A stretch of 5,613 nt of DNA, from positions 1 to 5,613 of the forward strand of contig CAZYXO010000063.1 of the NCBI GenBank assembly GCA_964651315.1. Reading direction: 5' to 3'. The position numbers and the translations under genes are program-made. Below the pieces are notes generated by a model. The model was not told where the DNA came from. It saw nothing but the letters and a program-made list of their open reading frames with translations, and ran no database searches. Below, in pieces: positions 1 to 4,686 of the stretch. Numbering within the stretch: the stretch's first letter is position 1; each line of letters starts with the position of its first letter. This DNA comes from CAZYXO01 sp964651315 (GTDB taxonomy: Bacteria; Bacillota_I; Bacilli_A; RF39; UBA660).

Positions 1-10
1 TTAAGCATTT

Positions 11-80
11 TAGTCTTTTAAAAGTTAAACCCTGTCTAACTCTTTTGGAGACCATTATTATACCATTTAACTACGCCCCT
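11..80 (-). pseudogene. tRNA-Trp(CCA)-like remnant, 5' half preserved, 3' half degenerate
   Basis: Read on the minus strand from position 80, the sequence starts with acceptor strand AGGGGCG, then TA, a D-arm (GTTA / TAAT with GG in the loop) and the anticodon loop CTCCAAA at 50-44, giving anticodon CCA at 48-46. This is the standard layout of a bacterial tRNA-Trp. After the loop it decays. The 3' anticodon strand AGAGT does not pair properly with ATGGT. A T-loop-like TTTAACT is visible at 29-23, but its stem has only G-U pairs and mismatches. No strand complementary to the acceptor (CGCCCCT expected) follows, and no CCA end is seen. A canonical cloverleaf therefore cannot form. It could be a decayed gene copy, a chimera left by integration at the anticodon loop, or a tRNA-like regulatory RNA. 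The identity of the 5' half is fairly sure; the nature of the whole is not. Confidence 0.6.
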
Positions 81-92
81 AAGAACGAAATT

Positions 93-101
93 ATTATATC
101 A
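93..101 (-). promoter_or_regulatory. Extended -10 promoter in front of the tRNA-Trp-like remnant
   Basis: The minus strand reads TGA followed by a perfect TATAAT (98-93), an extended -10 element. The tRNA-like 5' end at 80 lies 12 bases downstream, which would leave a short 5' leader as is usual for tRNA genes. No convincing -35 hexamer stands 16-18 bases upstream. The promoter appears intact although the tRNA behind it is not. It is called by eye. Confidence 0.4.
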
Positions 102-139
102 CAAGAGTTTAATATTATCTAGTAGTTTCATAATATATT

Positions 140-148
140 TGTTATAAT
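140..148 (+). promoter_or_regulatory. Extended -10 promoter for the P-type ATPase gene
   Basis: TGT plus a perfect TATAAT (143-148) forms an extended -10 element 21 bases before the ATG at 170. The expected transcript start near 155 leaves a short leader carrying the ribosome binding site AGGTG at 161-165. The -35 region is poor, which extended -10 promoters tolerate. It is divergent from the tRNA-like promoter at 93-101, so the two face apart in a stretch of about 50 bases. Confidence 0.5.
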
Positions 149-169
149 TTTATTTGAAGTAGGTGTATT

Positions 170-2512
170 ATGGATAATAATGAAATAAATATTAAAACAG
201 GATTAAATACAAATGAAGTTAGAGATAGAGTTAATAAAGGTTTTGTAAACTATAATAATCAACCACAAACTAAGACTGTTAAGCAAATAGTAAAAGATAA
301 TTTTTTTACTTATTTTAATTTTTTAAATATTGTATTAGGTGGTTTAATAATATTTGCGGGTTTATTCAGTGGACAATTATTAACATCTTTAAAGAATTGT
401 TTATTTATGGGAGTAATAATATGTAATTCAATTATAAGTATTATTCAAGAAATTGTTAGTAAAAAAACTATTGATAAATTGTCAGTACTTGCAAGTGTTA
501 AAGCAAGCGTTATAAGAAATGGGGTAATATCGGAAATAAATATTGATGAAATTGTTATGGATGATATTATTAGTTATAAAATTGGCAATCAAGTAGTAGT
601 TGATAGTATTATTTGTGATGGTGAAGTAGAGGTAAATGAAGCGTTTATTACTGGTGAGCAGGATCCTATTTACAAAAAAGTAGGGGATCATTTATTATCG
701 GGAAGTTTTATTGTAAGTGGTTCATCTATTGGTAGAGTAATTAATGTAGGTAAAGATAATTATATTTCCAAAATATCTAGTGAAGCAAAGTATGTTAAAG
801 AAATTAATTCGGTAATTCTAAATACATTTACTAAATTATTAAAAACTATTTCTGTAATTATTATACCTTTAGGAATGTTATTGATGTTTATTCAATATCG
901 AATTACTGGAAGTATAGTAGATTCAATTTTTGCAACAGTTGCAGCACTTATTGGTATGATTCCTGAAGGTTTAGTGCTTTTAACTAGTTCAGTTATGGCT
1001 GTTAGTATTGTTAGATTATCAAAATATAACGTTTTAGTTCAACAATTATATTGTATTGAAACACTTGCTAGAGTTGATGTTATTTGTTTAGATAAGACTG
1101 GAACTATTACAGAAGGTACAATGAACTTGGAAAAAGTAGTGCCATTTAAGAATACAAAAATAAATGATATTGAAGAAGTTTTAAGTAATTTTTGTGGCTG
1201 TTTAGAAGATAAAAGTCCAACAATGGTTGCAATTAAAGATAAATATTTTAAGTCTGATTGTGATGCTTTAGAAGTTTTACCTTTTTCATCAGCAAGAAAG
1301 TTTTCGGCAGTTAATTTAAGTGATGGATATAGTTATTATTTAGGTGCACCTGAGTTTTTACTTGAAAAAAAAGTTTTGGAAAAAATAAAAGAAGTTGAAG
1401 AATATGAAAGTGAATATAGAACTTTAGTGCTTGCTAAAACCAAAGATAAAATTAGTAAAAAACCTAGTGATTTAGAAATAATGGGCTTTTTATTGATTGA
1501 TGATGTCATAAGAAAAAATGCCACCGAAACTTTGGAATTCTTTAAAAAACAAGGTGTTACTTTAAAATTAATTAGTGGAGATAACTATTTAACAGTTTCT
1601 AATATTGCTAAAAAAGTTGGATTTGATAATCCTAAGGGTGTTGATATGACAACAATTAGTGATGATGAAATTAAAAATATTGTGGAAAATTTTGATATTT
1701 ATGGTAGAGTAACTCCTCATCAAAAGCAAAAGATTATTAAAGAATTAAAGGCTTTAGGTCATACAGTTGCAATGGTAGGAGATGGAGTAAATGATGTTTT
1801 AGCGTTAAAAGAATCCGATTGTAGTGTAGCACTTGCCAGTGGAAGTGATGCTACTAAAAATGTTAGTCAAATAGTTTTATTAGATTCTAATTTTGGTTCA
1901 ATGCCTTATGTAGTAGGTGAAGGACGAAGAACAATTAATAACATTGAAAGATCAGCATCACTTTTATTAGTTAAAACTATTTATACTTGTTTATTAATAA
2001 TCCTATGTTTATTCTTATCGGAAAAATACTTCTTTGTACCAATACAATTAACATTAATAACATTTTTTACAATAGGTTTTCCATCCTTTATATTAGCACT
2101 CGAACCTAACAATAAACGATTAAAAGGGAATTTCTTTGTTAATATTTTACGAAATAGTATACCTGTTAGTTTAACAGTTGTTATCAACATATGCATTGTA
2201 ATGTTATTTAAATATGCTTTTGCAATAGATGAAGCAACATTATCAACATGTTCAGTTCTACTAACTGCTGCAACTGGATTTATTTACTTGTTGCAAATAT
2301 GTAGACCATTTAATTATTTACGAGGATTTTTATACTTTGGCTTATTATTTGGTTTCTCATATGCAGTATTCTTTTTACCAGATTTCTTTAATATCAGTCA
2401 ATTTGATATAAAAATAATTACGATATTTGGAATATTAATGTTTTGTTCAGTTTATATGTATGATTTATTAAAACGAGCAACAAAATGGATATTTGCTAAA
2501 CTAGGTTATTAA
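170..2512 (+). CDS. Cation-translocating P-type ATPase (CtpE/Exp7-like, probably Ca2+ or related cation)
   Basis: This is a complete 780-residue membrane pump that uses ATP, through an aspartyl-phosphate intermediate, to move a cation across the cytoplasmic membrane. Motifs in order: actuator-loop TGEQ (161-164), M4 motif IPEGL (264-268), phosphorylation motif DKTGTIT with Asp308, nucleotide-binding SSARKFS (373-379) and GAPE (392-395), SGD (469-471), and hinge GDGVND (537-542). About ten membrane segments can be seen: two at 46-95, two at 226-280 and six at 596-768. The N-terminal GLNTNEV...N...FTYFN pattern, the IPEGL site and the M6 region ending LALEPN resemble mycobacterial CtpE, a Ca2+ transporter, and streptococcal Exp7. 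The metal-site Cys-Pro-Cys of heavy-metal ATPases is absent. The usual TGES is TGEQ here. The start is supported by AGGTG at 161-165 and by the family N-terminus. The family is certain; the transported ion is inferred. Confidence 0.93.
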   Translation: MDNNEINIKTGLNTNEVRDRVNKGFVNYNNQPQTKTVKQIVKDNFFTYFNFLNIVLGGLIIFAGLFSGQLLTSLKNCLFMGVIICNSIISIIQEIVSKKTIDKLSVLASVKASVIRNGVISEINIDEIVMDDIISYKIGNQVVVDSIICDGEVEVNEAFITGEQDPIYKKVGDHLLSGSFIVSGSSIGRVINVGKDNYISKISSEAKYVKEINSVILNTFTKLLKTISVIIIPLGMLLMFIQYRITGSIVDSIFATVAALIGMIPEGLVLLTSSVMAVSIVRLSKYNVLVQQLYCIETLARVDVICLDKTGTITEGTMNLEKVVPFKNTKINDIEEVLSNFCGCLEDKSPTMVAIKDKYFKSDCDALEVLPFSSARKFSAVNLSDGYSYYLGAPEFLLEKKVLEKIKEVEEYESEYRTLVLAKTKDKISKKPSDLEIMGFLLIDDVIRKNATETLEFFKKQGVTLKLISGDNYLTVSNIAKKVGFDNPKGVDMTTISDDEIKNIVENFDIYGRVTPHQKQKIIKELKALGHTVAMVGDGVNDVLALKESDCSVALASGSDATKNVSQIVLLDSNFGSMPYVVGEGRRTINNIERSASLLLVKTIYTCLLIILCLFLSEKYFFVPIQLTLITFFTIGFPSFILALEPNNKRLKGNFFVNILRNSIPVSLTVVINICIVMLFKYAFAIDEATLSTCSVLLTAATGFIYLLQICRPFNYLRGFLYFGLLFGFSYAVFFLPDFFNISQFDIKIITIFGILMFCSVYMYDLLKRATKWIFAKLGY

Positions 2513-2520
2513 AATAAAAT

Positions 2521-2556
2521 TAAGCATAGAATATCATAGGTGGTATTTTATGCTTA
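2521..2556 (+). promoter_or_regulatory. RNA hairpin covering the cwlJ ribosome binding site and start codon
   Basis: Arms 2521-2536 and 2541-2556 pair over 16 positions with no mismatch (14 Watson-Crick and two G-U pairs), closing a four-base loop, TAGG. The Shine-Dalgarno AGGTGG (2538-2543) is half in the loop and half in the stem. The ATG at 2550-2552 lies wholly in the stem. In a transcript read through from the ATPase gene this would hide the translation start. No T-tract follows, so it is not a terminator. The left arm starts 8 bases after the ATPase stop codon, so ribosomes ending there could disturb its base. The pairing is read directly; the regulatory role is inference. Confidence 0.7.
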
Positions 2557-2972
2557 TTAATTATACGACAAAAGAACTTGATTTACTGGCAAGAATTATG
2601 CGTGCTGAAGCCTTAAATGAAGGAGATTTAGGAATGCTGATGGTGGGAAATGTTGTGGTAAATAGGGCACTTGCTGATTGTTTAACTTTTAGAGATATTA
2701 CAACTATTTATGAAGCGATTTTTCAACCTAATCAATTTGTAGGGACTAGAAGTAGTTTATTTCAAGGAAGTAGTACAACTTTTGAAAAAGGTTTAGCTAA
2801 AAGAGTGCTAAATGGGGAATATTACCATCCAGCAACAAATGCTTTATGGTTTTACGCTCCAAAAACAAATGAATCGTGTAAACAAGAATGGTATAGTCAG
2901 GCCTTATCAGGCAGATATAAAAATCATTGCTTTTACAAACCAGATCCAGGAATATGTAAAGAGTTACATTAA
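2550..2972 (+). CDS. cwlJ: CwlJ-like spore cortex-lytic hydrolase (SleB/CwlJ family)
   Basis: The 140-residue product matches the length (about 142) and overall pattern of Bacillus CwlJ, which degrades spore cortex peptidoglycan at germination. The family hydrolase domain fills the protein: LLARIMRAEA at 12-21 with the probable catalytic Glu20, then GMLMVGNVVVNR (28-39), QPNQF (59-63), LWFYAP (98-103) and the C-terminal HCFYKP (125-130). There is no signal peptide, as expected for CwlJ, which is made in the mother cell and placed in the coat; SleB carries a signal peptide and a peptidoglycan-binding domain and is longer. The start is supported by AGGTGG six bases upstream and by alignment of the N-terminus with CwlJ. 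The gene follows the ATPase by 37 bases on the same strand and ends inside a terminator. In Bacillus, CwlJ needs GerQ and responds to Ca-dipicolinate; no gerQ is present in this window. The family is certain; orthology to CwlJ rather than a vegetative relative is likely. Confidence 0.9.
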   Translation: MLINYTTKELDLLARIMRAEALNEGDLGMLMVGNVVVNRALADCLTFRDITTIYEAIFQPNQFVGTRSSLFQGSSTTFEKGLAKRVLNGEYYHPATNALWFYAPKTNESCKQEWYSQALSGRYKNHCFYKPDPGICKELH

Positions 2973-2985
2973 AAAAATAACATTT
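2968..2985 (+). repeat. 18-bp direct repeat, left copy
   Basis: ATTAAAAAAATAACATTT occurs here and again in the same orientation at 4655-4672, with no mismatch. This copy includes the cwlJ stop codon and the left arm of the terminator at 2971-3006. The two copies bound the HNH-DGQHR gene together with its promoter and terminator. Confidence 0.8.
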
Positions 2986-3006
2986 AGTAACAAATGTTAT
3001 TTTTTT
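2971..3006. terminator. Bidirectional rho-independent terminator between cwlJ and the HNH gene
   Basis: Arms 2971-2985 and 2992-3006 are perfectly complementary over 15 bp around a six-base loop (AGTAAC). They begin with seven A and end with seven T, so a U-tract exists in both directions. The stem overlaps the last two bases of the cwlJ stop codon and begins six bases after the stop of the minus-strand gene at 3013. It serves both convergent genes. Confidence 0.9.
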
Positions 3007-3012
3007 ATTTTC

Positions 3013-4608
3013 TTAATAACGAATCATATCTATATAATTTATTGGCTGTGCTAGTACTTCAACGCCATCTTGAGTTTTACCTTCACGAAATATAAAAGCC
3101 CAATATTCATAATTTGATTTACCAGCAAATATGGTTGTTGCTAATGCTCTATTTCGCCATAATGGCAATTCAGATAAATTCTTAACAAAATTTCTTATAT
3201 TATTCCATAATTGATCTGGAAATTTCTGTTGAAATAAACATTCTTCATCATATAAAATACCAGTATTAGAAAAATATGCTTTTATTACTTGTTGAATACA
3301 TTTTAACCAATTAACCATTATTTCTTCTTTACTAATTCTAAAAGACATAATGTGGTCATCTGTAATATCACTATCTTTTCCATCTTTAATTTTTTGTTCG
3401 ATTTTGTAAACTCCAGTTTCAATTGAAAACTTATTAATATATATTTCTTCCGCAATTATATTACATAAATTAACTAATTGATCATGCTCTAATAATCTTG
3501 GATTTTCCCCTTCATCTTCACGATAATTAATTGGTAAAGATAATATTTTCTTAGAATTAATAAATAAAGATAAAAATGTTTTTTCAAATGAACTATAAGA
3601 TATTGGTAATTCTTTACCTTTTCCTTCAAAGTCAATATAATTTAATAATTGATTATTTGAACTATGAGTTACTTGATGCTTCATACTATTGATAATGTAA
3701 CTTTTAATATTACCTCTATCGCCTTTAAAATAATCTACTAAATTTTGTTCAGAAAAAGAATAATCGTCATCATTCAAGTTATGGGCTTTTTGATATTCTC
3801 TAATTCTTTCATTATATAATGTTGTATGAAGTTGTCTTACAATTGATTTATCAAATGCTATTTGTTTTAATTTACTACCGGCATTTGTATTCGTTTCAAT
3901 TAATCTATCAACATCTGGGTTTATGAATAATCGAATAACAAGTTTTCTACTTCCAAGTAATAATTGTGCTACTGCTTTATGTTGTCCATCAAATATTTTT
4001 ATAACTCCATTATCAATTCTTCCTAAACTTAAATGTAGTTGTGGATTTCCTTTATAAAATTCTTTTACTAGTTTACTAACACTGTTATTAATTCCACGGG
4101 GATTAATTAATTCATCATGATATAAATAAGCAATTGGGACTTCAATAAAAGCAGTTTGTTCTTTGGATAATAAATCAGTAAATATTGGAACACTATAAAT
4201 ATTATTATCATTAAGTTCAGAAAATGAATAGGTTAATGTATTATTTGATATACTATACTTAAACTTATATTTGCTTCCATCATAATACTCTAAAATATCT
4301 TTTAATGATGAAGTTTCATTTTTACTTTCAACGTTATGTTTAATCTCTTCTAACAAAGAAAGAACTCTAGCAATTCTTAAGTCAGCATCTAATTTTGATT
4401 TATTGCAATGTTCATGAGTTAAAGCAAAGTTATTTTCTTCGTCTTTTCCATTATTTGCAAGTGGTTTAATATGATCTATATTAGTTGTTTGTAAATCTAA
4501 ATTAATTGTTTTCATACAAATATAACATTTACTATTTTGTTGATTTAATAATTTTTTTTCTAATTCTTGATATTTTTCTGTTGATAAACTATCTAAATAT
4601 TTTGACAT
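3013..4608 (-). CDS. HNH endonuclease fused to a DGQHR/ParB-like domain, putative defence or restriction protein
   Basis: The product has 531 residues and no signal peptide or membrane segment. Residues 20-75 form a zinc-type HNH nuclease motif: CYIC (Cys28, Cys31), IDHIKP with His46, Asn59-Asn60, and HEHCNKSK (His65, His67, Cys68, Asn69). A charged helical linker follows (about 75-105). Residues 115-260 look like the DGQHR branch of the ParB/sulfiredoxin-like fold seen in DndB: NPRG (169-172), IFDGQHKAVAQ (205-215), then an N-rich TNTNAGSKL (239-247). The usual Arg of DGQHR is Lys211. Residues 260-531 are mostly helical and I do not recognise them. A nuclease joined to such a domain recalls GmrSD (DUF262 DGQQR plus a DUF1524 HNH-like domain), but with the domains in the opposite order. 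Start choice: GAGGTG at 4619-4614, five bases before the ATG. It is monocistronic, opposite in strand to cwlJ and co-oriented with the amidase, but separated from it by a terminator. Domain calls are good; a role in cutting foreign or modified DNA is inferred. Confidence 0.8.
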   Translation of the reverse strand: MSKYLDSLSTEKYQELEKKLLNQQNSKCYICMKTINLDLQTTNIDHIKPLANNGKDEENNFALTHEHCNKSKLDADLRIARVLSLLEEIKHNVESKNETSSLKDILEYYDGSKYKFKYSISNNTLTYSFSELNDNNIYSVPIFTDLLSKEQTAFIEVPIAYLYHDELINPRGINNSVSKLVKEFYKGNPQLHLSLGRIDNGVIKIFDGQHKAVAQLLLGSRKLVIRLFINPDVDRLIETNTNAGSKLKQIAFDKSIVRQLHTTLYNERIREYQKAHNLNDDDYSFSEQNLVDYFKGDRGNIKSYIINSMKHQVTHSSNNQLLNYIDFEGKGKELPISYSSFEKTFLSLFINSKKILSLPINYREDEGENPRLLEHDQLVNLCNIIAEEIYINKFSIETGVYKIEQKIKDGKDSDITDDHIMSFRISKEEIMVNWLKCIQQVIKAYFSNTGILYDEECLFQQKFPDQLWNNIRNFVKNLSELPLWRNRALATTIFAGKSNYEYWAFIFREGKTQDGVEVLAQPINYIDMIRY

Positions 4609-4626
4609 CTTTACACCTCGAAAATA

Positions 4627-4635
4627 ATTTTACCA
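4627..4635 (-). promoter_or_regulatory. Extended -10 promoter for the HNH-DGQHR gene
   Basis: The minus strand reads TGG then TAAAAT (4632-4627), an extended -10 element one base away from consensus. It lies 18 bases before the ATG at 4608. The transcript would begin near the GAGGTG ribosome binding site (4619-4614), so the leader is very short. No good -35 is seen. It lies between the amidase terminator and the gene, so the gene has its own transcription signal. Confidence 0.4.
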
Positions 4636-4654
4636 TAAAAGAATAAATAAATAT

Positions 4655-4672
4655 ATTAAAAAAATAACATTT
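4655..4672 (+). repeat. 18-bp direct repeat, right copy
   Basis: This is a perfect second copy of ATTAAAAAAATAACATTT, found also at 2968-2985. It contains the left arm of the terminator that follows the amidase gene. The flanking bases differ from the left copy on both sides (T against C before, T against A after). Confidence 0.8.
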
Positions 4673-4686
4673 TAAAGTTATTTTTT
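4659..4686 (-). terminator. Rho-independent terminator of the amidase gene
   Basis: Arms 4659-4668 and 4677-4686 pair over 10 bp around an eight-base loop. On the minus strand the stem ends in a run of T, as needed for termination after the amidase gene. The amidase stop codon (4680-4678) and its last two Lys codons lie at or within the upstream arm, so coding sequence and terminator overlap. It also separates this gene from the HNH gene downstream. Confidence 0.75.

Larger units (their letters stand above)
2986..4672 (-). mobile_element. Putative single-gene cassette bounded by an 18-bp direct repeat
   Basis: This segment carries one gene with its own promoter, ribosome binding site and terminator, plus one copy of the 18-bp repeat. 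Deleting it would rejoin cwlJ (+) and the amidase (-) around one intact terminator without damaging either stop codon. No transposase, integrase or terminal inverted repeats are present, so a self-mobile element is not shown. The alternative is that two similar terminators arose independently, or that one was copied. The call rests on repeat position and gene content. Confidence 0.4.

Noticed and set aside
1..80. T-box leader reading the plus strand (TGG present at 45-47)
   Set aside because: There is no T-box consensus (AGGGTGGNACCGCG-like), no terminator/antiterminator pair follows, and the minus strand explains the sequence better as tRNA-Trp.
165..180. AT-only inverted repeat around the ATPase start codon
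   Set aside because: Only about five A-T pairs with a tiny loop, too weak to matter in so AT-rich a sequence.
482..691. Minus-strand open frame of 69 codons inside the ATPase gene
   Set aside because: It is a shadow of the ATPase coding strand with low-complexity Ile/Asn/Tyr-rich translation and no ribosome binding site. The same holds for the minus-strand frames at 1336-1524 and 1981-2196.
2521..2556. Hairpin after the ATPase gene as an intrinsic terminator
   Set aside because: No T-run follows the right arm, and the arm contains the start codon and first codons of cwlJ.
2812..3054. Plus-strand 80-codon frame overlapping the end of cwlJ
   Set aside because: It runs in another frame through cwlJ, across the terminator and into the opposite-strand HNH gene. 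It has no family resemblance and no separate start signal.
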